DNA from: AP-15 sp963750195
GTDB lineage: Bacteria > Pseudomonadota > Alphaproteobacteria > ATCC43930 > CGMCC-115725
Assembly (NCBI GenBank): GCA_963750195.1
Contig: CAVVPS010000016.1
Location: 558,001-622,000 of the forward strand
Reading direction: 5' to 3'
Length of the DNA: 64,000 nt
Below, piece by piece: positions 26,832 through 36,015 of the stretch. The position numbers were made by a program, and so were the translations under genes. The notes beneath the pieces were generated by a model, which saw nothing but the letters and a program-made list of their open reading frames with translations, was not told the origin of the DNA and made no database searches. Positions within the stretch are counted from its first letter, which is position 1. Each line of letters starts with the position of its first letter.

Positions 26832-27110
26832 TTACGCCGGCGTCTCGCCGAGCAGTGATGTTGCAGCGTGGGCATAGGCGGCGGCGAGCTGGCTGTCTTG
26901 CAGCAGTTCGGCGGGATGGCAGTTGTACATTTCGCAGATCGCGGCGAGGTCGGCGAAATGGATGTGCCGCGCGCCGGTCTCGATGCGGTGATAGGTCAGC
27001 CGGGACATGCCGAGGAGCTGCGCCGCTTGCTGCTGGGTCAGCCCAAGAGCTCGCCGCCGGCGGCACAGCGCCGAGCGAATGCAGGCTTGATTATCATGGG
27101 CAGAGCGCAT
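26832..27110 (-). CDS. XRE-family transcriptional regulator
   Basis: A 92-residue DNA-binding protein: MRSAHDNQACIRSALCRRR, then the HTH LGLTQQQAAQLLGMSRLTYHRIETGARHIHFADLAAIC. The chosen ATG follows GGAGAA; an upstream extension in the same frame lacks a domain. It is transcribed away from the acyl-CoA dehydrogenase, with an inverted repeat between the two that may be its operator. Likely role: local regulator of itself and perhaps of the dehydrogenase gene. Confidence 0.85.
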   Translation of the reverse strand: MRSAHDNQACIRSALCRRRRALGLTQQQAAQLLGMSRLTYHRIETGARHIHFADLAAICEMYNCHPAELLQDSQLAAAYAHAATSLLGETPA

Positions 27111-27337
27111 CGGCTTCTCCTCGGATCGCGGACTGAACAGATGGGCGGCCAACGCCGCGCCCGAACGCACGGATTTCGATCGGTATTGTGATGATCGCAC
27201 CCATCCGAAGATCGCCATCCGCGCGTGCTCCTCCGCTTACGCGAGCAGTTTGCAAGCAAATTGCTTTCGACCCGGGCGGGGCTCGTGCAACACAACGTTG
27301 CTTATTCGAGTGCGATAAGAGTTATATTATGCGGAAG

Positions 27338-27372
27338 TAATTGTCAATATCATAATCGTGCATTGACAATTA
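27338..27372. promoter_or_regulatory. Inverted repeat and promoter-like sequence between XRE and acyl-CoA dehydrogenase genes
   Basis: TAATTGTCAAT and ATTGACAATTA are perfect 11-bp arms separated by 13 bases in a locally AT-rich segment. Leftward, TTGACA (27347-27342) is followed 15 bases later by TATAAC, a plausible if tightly spaced promoter for the regulator. The repeat would overlap its -35. No -10 match was found for the rightward gene. Confidence 0.55.
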
Positions 27373-27460
27373 TTGGACGTTCCCTTGACGGTTAGGAGGG
27401 AAACCCGAACGATATGCTCCATTAGAGGCTGCCCGCGCCCTCGACCATCCGGAGTGTCCG

Positions 27461-28654
27461 ATGGATTTTTCGCTGTCAGACGATCTCGTCGAGCTGAAGG
27501 AGCGCACCGAGCGCTTGGTGCGCGAGCGGATCATCCCGTATGAGAACGATCCGCGGCAGACCCCGCACGGGCCGAGCCCGGAGTTGCGGCGCGAATTGGT
27601 GGCACTCGGGCGCGAGGCCGGGCTGCTGTCGCCGCATGTCGGGCGCGAATGGGGCGGGCTCGGGCTCGATCATCGGGCTAAATCCGTGATCTTCGAGGCT
27701 GCCGGCTATTCACCGCTTGGCCCGGTGGCGCTCAATTGCTTCGCCCCGGACGAAGCCAACATGCACCTGCTCGAACAAATCGCCGAACAGCACCAGAAGG
27801 AGCGATGGCTGCGGCCATTGGCGGCCGGCGAGATCCGCACTTGCTTTATGATGACCGAGCCGGCGCCGGGCGCGGGGTCCGACCCGTCGATGCTGAAGAC
27901 AACCGCACGGCGCGCCAATGGAAGTAATCGCGGCGACTTTGTTATCGACGGCGAGAAATGGTTGATCACCGGCGCCGTTGGTGCGGAATTCGCAATCGTT
28001 ATGGCCAAGACCGAAAGCGACGGGGCCAGTCCGGCGGGGGCCACAATGTTCCTCACGCCGATGGATATGCCGGGGATCGTCGTCGAGCGCGTGCTCGACA
28101 CGCTCGACCAATACATGTCGGGCGGCCATGCGGTGATCCGGCTCGACGGGCTGCGAGTGCCGGAAAGTGCGGTGCTCGGCCGGGTGGGTGAGGGCTTTCG
28201 CTATGCCCAGGTCCGGCTCGCCCCGGCGCGGCTGACCCATTGCATGCGCTGGCTCGGCGCCGCCCGGCGCGCCCACGACGTTGCCGCCGATTATGCCCGC
28301 CGCCGCACCGCCTTCGGCAAGCCATTGGGCGAGCATGAGGGCGTCGGCTTTATGCTCGCCGACAACGAGATGGATTTGCACACGAGCCGACTCGTCATCT
28401 GGCACGCTGCATGGGTGCTCGACCAAGGCGGGCGAGGTGGCCATGAATCGAGCATGGCCAAGGTGATCTGCTCGGAGGCGATCTGGCGCGTCGTCGACCG
28501 CAGCATGCAGATCCTCGGCGGGCTCGGTATCACCGACGACACGATCGTCGCCCGATTGTGGCGCGAGGTGCGCCCGTTCCGCATCTATGACGGCCCCAGT
28601 GAGGTGCACCGCTGGTCGATTGCCCGTCGCGTGCTGCGGGCCGGCGGAGCGTGA
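27461..28654 (+). CDS. Acyl-CoA dehydrogenase
   Basis: A 397-residue FAD enzyme introducing a double bond into an acyl-CoA. Motifs: FMMTEPAPGAGSDPSML (FAD/substrate loop), GDFVIDGEKWLITGA, ILGGLGITDDTIVARLWREVRPFRIYDGPSEVHRWSIARR at the end. The IYDGPSEVH segment is where many family members keep the catalytic Glu (here E of SEVH). It starts with a good context at 27461. It is convergent with the cyclase gene 20 bases downstream. Substrate chain length cannot be inferred. The gene faces the XRE regulator. Confidence 0.93.
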   Translation: MDFSLSDDLVELKERTERLVRERIIPYENDPRQTPHGPSPELRRELVALGREAGLLSPHVGREWGGLGLDHRAKSVIFEAAGYSPLGPVALNCFAPDEANMHLLEQIAEQHQKERWLRPLAAGEIRTCFMMTEPAPGAGSDPSMLKTTARRANGSNRGDFVIDGEKWLITGAVGAEFAIVMAKTESDGASPAGATMFLTPMDMPGIVVERVLDTLDQYMSGGHAVIRLDGLRVPESAVLGRVGEGFRYAQVRLAPARLTHCMRWLGAARRAHDVAADYARRRTAFGKPLGEHEGVGFMLADNEMDLHTSRLVIWHAAWVLDQGGRGGHESSMAKVICSEAIWRVVDRSMQILGGLGITDDTIVARLWREVRPFRIYDGPSEVHRWSIARRVLRAGGA

Positions 28655-28674
28655 TGAAGAGGGACGTTAGACCG

Positions 28675-30666
28675 TCACTTTTCGGGGAAGCCGATGCGGC
28701 GAAGGCCCTCGTTCAATGTCTTGTCTTCCTGCGCCCAGTACCGGGGCGACTTTTCCTTGCTGGCCCAAGGCACCCACGCATAAAATTGTGCGAACGAATT
28801 GACTTCCGGTTTAATTTTGAGCGACTTGGCGAGCGCCGCCTTTGCTCCGTCGAAATCGCCCTTGAGCGCCAGCGCTCCGGCTAACGCATAAGAAAAAAAC
28901 CAATCCCGCGGGTTCGCGGTACGCCCCTTGATCAGCAGGTCGATTGCCTCGTCAACGTGATTCAACACCAAATGGCAATAGCCCAATAGCTCGTAACGAT
29001 ATTGCATATTCGGATCGCGTGGGCTCAGCCGCAGGCTCTTCTCGCCCAGACCGATAGCGGCCCGGCATTCGCCCAGGAACATCAGCGTCCAACCGAGCTG
29101 CATGTTCGCCCATTCGAAATTGGGATCGAGCGTCAGCGCCTTCTCAAGGGCTATCCGCGATTTGGGTAAGCGAGCCTGCATTCGGCGGAGGAGCCCCAAA
29201 ATTGCATAAGCCATTGGCCGATTCGGATCGCTCTCGATAACTTCTAAGAGCAACCGTTCGACTCGCGCTATATTTTGTTTCACTGAATCATCTTGAACCG
29301 ACCTGGTGCTCGTTGCGTTGGTTACACTTCCAACGAGAACTCTTGCAATTCCAAGCTTCGCATCGTTAGAGCGCGGATCGATTTCCAATGCGCGTTCGAA
29401 TGCTCTTACGGCCTCTTGTGCGGCCTTTGGGGATTGGGGCCCGTACCACAACGCCCAGCCGCGCATAACGAGATCGCGCGTGTCAGGATCGACCGCGTTT
29501 TCTTGCTCGATCCTGCGGCCGGCATCGCTGATAAGCTCAATATTTAAGGTCCACGCAAGCCGGCTGGTGATCTCGCTCTGCGCTCTCGCCAGGTTTGCAA
29601 TGTTGGTATCGAACTGATCGGCCCAGAGATGCGCCCCGGTTTCGGCATCGATCAGCTGCGCGTTGACCCGAACCTGGTCCCCGGTCCGTCTGACACTGCC
29701 CTCGAGGACATAGCGGACGCCGAGCTCGCGGCCGATCTGTCTGGTGTCGGTCGGTTTGTCCTTGTAGGTAAAAGCAGTATTGCGCGCGATAACAAAGCTG
29801 CCGGAGATCCGCGACAGATAAGTCGTCAGATCGTCGGTGATCCCGTCGGCGAAATATCCCTGATCGGGATCGCTCGACAGATTGCTGAACGGCAGAACGA
29901 CAATCGACAGACGTGGCGCCGATTTAGCCTCCGTGGCCGGCGGGTGTTGCACGCCAGTAGCTGCGGACGCCTGAACCGGTACAGCGGATGTATTTCCTCT
30001 CGGCCAAGCCCACCACACCGCGATCCCCATGCCGATCGCAGCGGCGAGACTGACCAAGAGAACAGCCAGCCGCGGGCGGTTGCGCCGACCTGGTAAATTG
30101 GTCCGGAACAGGATAGTGACTTGCGGTAGCGAAGCGACCGCAGCCGCACTCAATGCATAGGCATGTACCGGTTGGGCGATGTTCTTAACGCTTTGTTCCC
30201 CAATGTCCTCGAAAGCGTAAGGTAGCCTGTCGCCGATGTGGTCGCGGACCGTGCGCGAGATGCAGATACCGCCCGCCTCGGCTAAGGCCTCCAGCCGCGC
30301 GGCGACATTGACCCCGTCGCCGAGAATATCATCGCCGTCGACAATGATGTCGCCGAGATTTATCCCGACCCGGAAGGTGATCCGCTTGTCATCGGTGATC
30401 TCGGAATTGCGGTCGACCATGCTCCGCTGGACCTCAACGGCGCAGCGGACCGCATCTACGACGCTCGGAAACTCTGCCAGCAAACCGTCGCCGGTGGTCT
30501 TGACGATGCGGCCATGATGCTCGGTGATTTTCGGGTCAACGAGCTGGCGGTGGATCGCTTTGAGCCGGTCGAAGGTGCCCTGCTCGTCCGCCCCCATCAG
30601 CCGCGAGTAACCCGCCACATCGGCGGCGAGGATCGCTGCAAGACGCCGCGTTCCGGTCGAGGCCAT
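28675..30666 (-). CDS. Class III adenylate/guanylate cyclase with TolB-like and TPR domains
   Basis: Residues 1-180 form the cyclase domain: RRLAAILAADVAGYSRLMG (first metal Asp), KTTGDGLLAEF (second) and FRVGINLGDI. A membrane helix (LAVLLVSLAAAIGMGIAVWWAW) lies near residue 225. RLSIVVLPFSNLSSDPDQGYFADGITDDL begins a TolB/FlgO-like domain, and TPR units follow (EAVRAFERALEIDPRSNDAKLG and LPKSRIALEKALTLDPNFEWANMQLG). The product would be inner-membrane bound, with cyclase in the cytoplasm. This architecture is multiplied in rhizobia-like genomes. Signals sensed are unknown. The start is the Met before ASTGTRRLA. It follows the radical SAM gene. Confidence 0.9.
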   Translation of the reverse strand: MASTGTRRLAAILAADVAGYSRLMGADEQGTFDRLKAIHRQLVDPKITEHHGRIVKTTGDGLLAEFPSVVDAVRCAVEVQRSMVDRNSEITDDKRITFRVGINLGDIIVDGDDILGDGVNVAARLEALAEAGGICISRTVRDHIGDRLPYAFEDIGEQSVKNIAQPVHAYALSAAAVASLPQVTILFRTNLPGRRNRPRLAVLLVSLAAAIGMGIAVWWAWPRGNTSAVPVQASAATGVQHPPATEAKSAPRLSIVVLPFSNLSSDPDQGYFADGITDDLTTYLSRISGSFVIARNTAFTYKDKPTDTRQIGRELGVRYVLEGSVRRTGDQVRVNAQLIDAETGAHLWADQFDTNIANLARAQSEITSRLAWTLNIELISDAGRRIEQENAVDPDTRDLVMRGWALWYGPQSPKAAQEAVRAFERALEIDPRSNDAKLGIARVLVGSVTNATSTRSVQDDSVKQNIARVERLLLEVIESDPNRPMAYAILGLLRRMQARLPKSRIALEKALTLDPNFEWANMQLGWTLMFLGECRAAIGLGEKSLRLSPRDPNMQYRYELLGYCHLVLNHVDEAIDLLIKGRTANPRDWFFSYALAGALALKGDFDGAKAALAKSLKIKPEVNSFAQFYAWVPWASKEKSPRYWAQEDKTLNEGLRRIGFPEK

Positions 30667-30809
30667 GGCCTCGGTCGATCCTCCGCTCCGGTCGCTGCCG
30701 CGGTCGTTGAACGCGCGCCCCTGGGCCATGCGCCAGCCCCACTTCCGTGCGGCGTTGGTTAAGCGCCGTCCGGCAGCGTATTCTTTCGATAGTCTGAAGT
30801 CTAGGAACT

Positions 30810-32510
30810 TCAGGCGGCGGCGCCGGTCAGGGACTTGTGCTCGCGGCGAGGAGGTAAGACGGCATCGACAACTGGCAGCAACGCCGGGTCGCCGTAGGGG
30901 CGACTGTCGCGCTCGACGCGGCGGCGGATGCGGTGCAGATGGAGGTAAAACGCGGCGAGCTTGGCGTGGGTTGCGACGATTTCGCGGACCCGACGAGGAT
31001 AAAAGACGAGCGGGTTCTCGCGCGGCAGGGTCGAGCGGCGGTGCCGCCGTATCTTGCGGCGAAAATAGCCGCCCTGCAGCGGATGCACGTTTTCCTGAAT
31101 AAAGGTGAAATAGAATTGCAGGATGTGATTTAGCAGCCGCACCGGCTTGATCCCGCTGACCTTGGCGCGGCGGAAGATAGTTTCGATGTGCTCGGCCGAA
31201 TAATAGAGATCCCAGGCTTGGCGATAGATCTTCTGCCACTCGCCTGAGGTCATCACCGAATGGCCGGTGGTGACGTGCTCGAGGTCGTATTTGTTCATGT
31301 CGGGGTCCATCCACACCCCGTCGGCATCGAGCGCCTTGTGATCGGCTGAACCGGGCAGCGGGGTCAGGATGAAGAATTCGAGCAGATCGACCGGCAATTC
31401 CTGCTGCACGGTCTTGATGTCCCGCGCGATCCGCTCCGGCGTGTCATTCGGAAAGCCGAGGATATAGCCGGCATAGGTGATAACGCGCTGGGCCCGCCAG
31501 GCGAGGAACATCTGGCGGTATTCGTGCACTCGGTTCTGCTTTTTCTTGGCCTGTATTAAATTGTCAGGGTTGATGTTTTCGAGCCCGATAAAGACTCGTT
31601 TGCAGCCGGCGCGCGCCGCCTTCTCGACGAAATTCGGGATGCGGTGGCACAAGGTGTCGACCTGGATGATGAATTGGAGTCCGAGTCCCTCCTGCTCGCG
31701 CATCAGGATCAGGCGGTCGAAGATCGCCTCCCAGTTGCGGTTACGCGCGAAATTGTCGTCCGTGATAAAAAAGCGAAAGACGCCTTGGGCGAGATTGGCG
31801 CGCACCAGGCGCTCGACATCGTCGGCGTCGCGCCAGCGCGATTTGCGGCCCTGGACGTTGATGATCGTGCAAAAGCTGCACTGAAACGGGCAGCCGCGCC
31901 CGGCGTCGAAAGCGCCGATTGTCTCACCATAGCGGCGCACGATGTCGATCGGCAGGAACGGCGTCACCTGCTGCTGCAGCCCCGGCAGATCGTCCATGTA
32001 GTTGTAGATCGGCTGCAGTCGACGGGCTAGCGCATCGGCAAAGAGCCCTTCGAGCCGCCCCTCGGCCTCGCCGGCGAATAGGGTGATCCCCATATGCCGA
32101 GCCGCCTCAAGATCGGGCGGCAGCCGCGGCAGCATCGCCAGACAACCGGACACGTGAAACCCGCCGACGGCGACCGCGATTCCGGCCGCACGAAACGGAG
32201 CCGCCAGATCCATCGCCCGCGGGAACTGGTTCGACTGCACCCCGACGAGGCAGACCAGGCCGGCATCGGCTGCCTTGATGCGCCGAATGATGTGGCCGAT
32301 CGGGATGACCGTGTGGCACTCATCATAGGCCCGCAGTTCGAGCGCTACATCAGGGCCGAGCGCATGTCGGTCCGCGATGTCCGTCGCGATGCCGTAAAGC
32401 GAGGCGAGCGAATTCGACGGGATCCAGGATTTCCACCACTGGATCACATAGCCGTCATCGTCGTAATGCGACGGCTTGATCAGTTCGACGACGAACCGGC
32501 GGTCCCCCAA
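30810..32510 (-). CDS. Radical SAM protein with N-terminal cobalamin-binding-like domain
   Basis: A 566-residue enzyme. The iron-sulfur motif CPFQCSFCTIINVQG (C-x3-C-x2-C, about residue 205) binds the [4Fe-4S]-SAM cluster. N-terminal sequence LVCLVGVQSNQFPRA and AVAVGGFHVSG resembles B12-binding folds of the HpnP/BchE group. The C-terminal 120 residues are rich in Arg and may bind a membrane or substrate. The apparent start is TTG at 32510; a better start is not visible. It is divergent from the dehalogenase gene and upstream of the cyclase gene. The reaction is unknown; methylation or rearrangement of a lipid or cofactor is possible. Confidence 0.85.
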   Translation of the reverse strand: MGDRRFVVELIKPSHYDDDGYVIQWWKSWIPSNSLASLYGIATDIADRHALGPDVALELRAYDECHTVIPIGHIIRRIKAADAGLVCLVGVQSNQFPRAMDLAAPFRAAGIAVAVGGFHVSGCLAMLPRLPPDLEAARHMGITLFAGEAEGRLEGLFADALARRLQPIYNYMDDLPGLQQQVTPFLPIDIVRRYGETIGAFDAGRGCPFQCSFCTIINVQGRKSRWRDADDVERLVRANLAQGVFRFFITDDNFARNRNWEAIFDRLILMREQEGLGLQFIIQVDTLCHRIPNFVEKAARAGCKRVFIGLENINPDNLIQAKKKQNRVHEYRQMFLAWRAQRVITYAGYILGFPNDTPERIARDIKTVQQELPVDLLEFFILTPLPGSADHKALDADGVWMDPDMNKYDLEHVTTGHSVMTSGEWQKIYRQAWDLYYSAEHIETIFRRAKVSGIKPVRLLNHILQFYFTFIQENVHPLQGGYFRRKIRRHRRSTLPRENPLVFYPRRVREIVATHAKLAAFYLHLHRIRRRVERDSRPYGDPALLPVVDAVLPPRREHKSLTGAAA

Positions 32511-32636
32511 CGCACCCTCGCCCGATACAAATCGATATCGCCTTCTACCTGCAATGCGCCCCCGGGGAAAGGCTTCGCTCGCAACCGTTGATCGGAATAG
32601 CTAACCTCTATCCAACGCGAAGACAGGAGACTGCGG

Positions 32637-33524
32637 ATGTTCGAAGGCTTTACGCGGACCGAGATCGAGACCTCAGGCGCACGCATCAATCTGCGGCATG
32701 GCGGCGACGGCCCGCCGCTTTTATTGTTGCACGGCAATCCGCTGACCCACGCCTCCTGGGGCAAGATCGCGCCGCGGCTGGCCGAGCGCTTTCATGTCGT
32801 GGCTGCTGATCTGCGCGGCTATGGCGACAGCGTCGGCCCCGACGATGGCGGCGAAAACAACATCAACTATTCGTTCCGGGCGATGGCGCAGGACCAGGTC
32901 GAGGTCATGGAAAAGCTCGGCTATCGCGAATACTTTGTCGCCGGCCATGACCGCGGCGCCCGCACCACGGCGCGCATGTGCTTCGACCATCCCGACCGGG
33001 TCAAGCGCGCCGCACTGATCGACATCCTGCCCAACCACCACATCTGGACCCACACCTCGAAGGAATGGGCATTGCGCTCGTGGCATTGGGCAATGATGGC
33101 CCAGCCCTATGACTTCCCCGAGCGCATGCTGGCCGGCATCCCGGCGCAGTATTTCATGGAGAAGAAACTATCGAAGCCCGGCATCGGTCTCGGTTTCTTC
33201 GATCCCGAGGCATTCGCCGAATATGTTCGCTGTTTCAACTGGAAGACCATCAAAGGCTCATGCGCCGACTATCGCGCCTGCCCGACCTGCGACTTCGACA
33301 TGGATAAGGCCGACTTCGAGGCCGGACGCAAGATCACGGTTCCGCTGTTGGTGATCTGGGGAGCGCGCAGCCATACCGAGGGCGTCCACGGCGATGTGCT
33401 GGCGATCTGGCAACGCGGCTATGCCACCGACGCTTGGGGCGGCGCGCTGCGCTGCGGCCATTACGTGCCCGAGGAAGCGCCGGAGGAAACCCTGAACTGG
33501 CTGTTGCGCCATTTCGCGGGCTGA
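32637..33524 (+). CDS. Alpha/beta hydrolase resembling haloacetate dehalogenase
   Basis: A 295-residue hydrolase. The nucleophile is Asp in AGHDRGARTTARMCFDHP (about residue 105), with the two Arg expected to hold a carboxylate (D-R and R four residues later). SWHWAMMAQPYDFPE supplies the His-Trp pair used in fluoroacetate dehalogenases to hold the halide. The catalytic His is in CGHYVPEEAPEE near the end. These features favour a haloacetate dehalogenase (C-halogen hydrolysis to glycolate), though epoxide hydrolases share the fold and Asp nucleophile. Start chosen from AGGAGACTGCGG upstream. Divergent from the radical SAM gene. Confidence 0.85.
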   Translation: MFEGFTRTEIETSGARINLRHGGDGPPLLLLHGNPLTHASWGKIAPRLAERFHVVAADLRGYGDSVGPDDGGENNINYSFRAMAQDQVEVMEKLGYREYFVAGHDRGARTTARMCFDHPDRVKRAALIDILPNHHIWTHTSKEWALRSWHWAMMAQPYDFPERMLAGIPAQYFMEKKLSKPGIGLGFFDPEAFAEYVRCFNWKTIKGSCADYRACPTCDFDMDKADFEAGRKITVPLLVIWGARSHTEGVHGDVLAIWQRGYATDAWGGALRCGHYVPEEAPEETLNWLLRHFAG

Positions 33525-33551
33525 TTGGATCAAGGAGGCCTAAAGGCGGCG

Positions 33552-33996
33552 TCAGGGCTCCGGCAAAAACGAACGCGACAGGGCCTCGTCGAGGGTGAAC
33601 GGACACTCGGCCGGCAACTCAGTCTCGGCAAGCCCCGTTTCCTCCACAGCATCATCACGCGCGTCGCTGTAGCTTTCGGTAAGTGCTGTAGCGACGAACG
33701 GACTAAGGCTTGGTGACTTCGCGCAGAAGCTTCTCGATTTGTCGGCGTTGCTCGCGGATGGTCGCCAACCAGCTCTTCGATCTCGTATCAGGCTGGCTCC
33801 GCCATTTCAGAAGATGCAAGAGAAGCACAGTCAATCGGCTTCCTAACTCGCGTCGATCGCTGCGTCCCAAGCTTTCGATCTCCTCGGCGATATTGGCGAC
33901 GTCAAGAGCGGACAGCTCGCCGGCGCGTAAGAGCCGCGCCTGTTCGACGGTCCAGGCGTAAAAATCTTTTTCGTAATCCACAGCGTTACGGGTCAT
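33552..33996 (-). pseudogene. DUF29 protein, frameshifted (copy 1)
   Basis: MTRNAVDYEKDFYAWTVEQARLLRAGELSALD, NIAEEIESLGRSDRRELGSRL and LLHLLKWRSQP are typical DUF29. The frame then stops early after IEKLLREV. A neighbouring frame continues ARDDAVEETGLAETELPAECPFTLDEALSRSFLPEP to a stop at 33552, the usual C terminus. The shift, near 33718, has the sense of one extra base. DUF29 function is unknown. A second copy lies directly upstream. Confidence 0.8.
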
Positions 33997-34028
33997 TTCC
34001 CACCCCTCAAAATGCGTTCGACCCGTGC

Positions 34029-34968
34029 TCAACGCTCCGGCAGAAACGAGCGTTTCAGTACTTCGGCGAGAGTGAAGGGGCAAGTCGCCGGGAACATGTC
34101 GTCGGAAAGACCGGTCTCGGCGATCGCTCGTTCGCGGGCGATTGCGTAGGCTTGCGGCCACGGCCGACGCGGCCTTGCTGAAGCGCATCAAGACGGTGCA
34201 TGCCAGTTCGAGGCAGACCTACGGGGCGCCTCGCGTCCATGCCGATCTGCGTGGGCGTGGAGAGAGGCACAGCCGCAAGCGGATCGCCCGTCTGATGCAT
34301 GAGGCGGGCCTGGTGGGCGCTAGCCATCGGCACGGCGGCCCGACAACAACCCGACGGAACAAGGACGACCGGCCTGCGCCCGACCTGGTCGACCGCGACT
34401 TCAGCGCCACCAGACCGAACGAGCTGTGGGTTGCCGACATCACTTATGTGCGAACGATGGCGGGCTTCCTCTATCTCGCCGTCGTGCTCGACGCCTGGAG
34501 CCGCAAGATCGTCGGCTGGGCGATGGCGAACCACCTGCGTGCCGAACTGGTGCTGGACGCGATGGAGATGGCGGTTGGCCAACGGCGGCCCAAGGACGTA
34601 ATCCACACAGCGACCAAGGCAGCCAGTATACGTGGTGGCATTTGGAAGGGTGTGAGCATACTGCCGGCCAGCGGTTGCAGGCTTGGGGATTCCGAGAGAA
34701 TGTTTTCGATCTGAAGCCGCTGCTCTTCGATCGTCGCGGACCAGCTTCTCGACCTCGCCGAGGGTTGGAAGCGCCAATTCAGCAAATGCATGATCAAAAC
34801 CACCAGCCGGCTTTGGAGCTCCCGCCGATCGCTGCGTCCCATGCTTTCGATTTCCTCCGCGATATTAGCGGTATCAACAGCCGACAGCTCTCCGGCACGC
34901 AACAGCCGAGCCTGTTCAATTGTCCAAGCGAAGAAATCCTCCTCGTAGAGAACCGAATTCTGGCTCAT
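34029..34968 (-). pseudogene. DUF29 protein, interrupted by an IS3 remnant (copy 2)
   Basis: The N-terminal part (MSQNSVLYEEDFFAWTIEQARLLRAGELSAVD to ILSESPSLQPLAG) ends near 34665. The C-terminal part (AYAIARERAIAETGLSDDMFPATCPFTLAEVLKRSFLPER) resumes near 34160. Between them lies about 500 bases encoding an IS3-type transposase on the other strand. Joined, the two parts give a full-length DUF29 protein much like copy 1, so the pair arose by tandem duplication. Confidence 0.82.
34160..34665 (+). pseudogene. IS3-family OrfB transposase, internal fragment
   Basis: ADAALLKRIKTVHASSRQTYGAPRVHADLRGRG and RPNELWVADITYVRTMAGFLYLAVVLDAWSRKIVGWAMA are the IS3/IS150 catalytic core with the first Asp. 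A lost base near 34605 shifts HSDQGSQYT (second Asp) into another frame, and the sequence then ends. The N terminus, the final Glu region, orfA and the IS ends are all missing. It lies wholly inside the DUF29 gene. Confidence 0.82.
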
Positions 34969-35096
34969 TGCCGCACCTCCAGCGTCATCCTAACACATAA
35001 GCGTACGGGCCGGCCTCAGCACACCGCTTGAGAGACCAGGCGAAACTGGGCAGTGTGCGTGCCAGATAATCGGCAGATGGAAAAGCAGGAGGAGTC

Positions 35097-35981
35097 ATGA
35101 AAATCGGTTTCGTCGGACTCGGGATCATGGGGCATCCGATGGCCCTCAACCTGATCAAGGGCGGCCACCAGCTCTTTGTCTATGGCAAGCGGCGGCTGCC
35201 TGCCGATATCCGCGAAGCCGGCGCCACCGTCTGCGACACCCTGAAGGAGATCGCCGAGCGCTCCGAGGTTGTGATCCTGATGGTGCCCGACACGCCCGAT
35301 GTAAGGAGCGTGCTGTTCGATGCAGGCGGCGTCGCCGAAGGGCTGTCCTCCGGCAAGATTGTCGTCGATATGAGCTCGATCTCGCCGATCGAGACCAAGG
35401 AATTCGCCGCAGAGATCGCCCAGAAGCGCTGCGGTTACGTCGACGCGCCGGTGTCGGGCGGCGAGGTCGGCGCCAAGGCGGCGTCGCTGACGATCATGGT
35501 CGGCGGCTCGGAGAGCGATTTCGCCAAGGTCAGGCCGCTGTTTGACCTGATGGGCAAGAATATCACCCTGGTCGGCGAAGTCGGCGCCGGGCAGACCACC
35601 AAGGTCGCCAACCAGATCATCGTCGCCTTGACGATCGAGGCGGTTGGCGAGGCATTGCTGTTCGCGTCCAAAGCCGGGGCCGACCCGGCTAAGGTCCGGC
35701 AGGCATTGATGGGTGGCTTTGCCTCGTCGCGCATCCTCGAGATCCATGGCGAGCGCATGATCAAGCGCACTTTCGATCCCGGCTTCCGCATCGAATTGCA
35801 CCAAAAGGATCTGAACCTCGCGCTGCAAGGCGCTCGCGCGCTCAGCCTGTCACTGCCCAACACCGCGACGACGCAGGAATTGTTCAACGCCGCCGCCGCG
35901 CTCGGCGGCAAGGGCTGGGACCATTCAGGCCTGGTCCGCGTCCTCGAACACCTCGCTGGCCACGAGGTCGCGAAAGGCTAA
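35097..35981 (+). CDS. 2-hydroxy-3-oxopropionate reductase-type dehydrogenase
   Basis: A 294-residue beta-hydroxyacid dehydrogenase. NAD-binding motif GFVGLGIMGHPMALNL at the start, substrate loop VDAPVSGGEVGAKAASLTIMVGG, and catalytic Lys in GAGQTTKVANQIIVAL. KDLNLAL near residue 240 is typical of tartronate semialdehyde reductases (GarR/GlxR), which reduce tartronate semialdehyde to glycerate in glyoxylate or glucarate use. 3-Hydroxyisobutyrate dehydrogenase is the main alternative. Preceded by AGGAGG. Single gene, intact, convergent with another member of the same superfamily. Confidence 0.88.
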   Translation: MKIGFVGLGIMGHPMALNLIKGGHQLFVYGKRRLPADIREAGATVCDTLKEIAERSEVVILMVPDTPDVRSVLFDAGGVAEGLSSGKIVVDMSSISPIETKEFAAEIAQKRCGYVDAPVSGGEVGAKAASLTIMVGGSESDFAKVRPLFDLMGKNITLVGEVGAGQTTKVANQIIVALTIEAVGEALLFASKAGADPAKVRQALMGGFASSRILEIHGERMIKRTFDPGFRIELHQKDLNLALQGARALSLSLPNTATTQELFNAAAALGGKGWDHSGLVRVLEHLAGHEVAKG

Positions 35982-36015
35982 CCATTGCTCCCCCCGCCCC
36001 GCATGGGCCGCGCCG

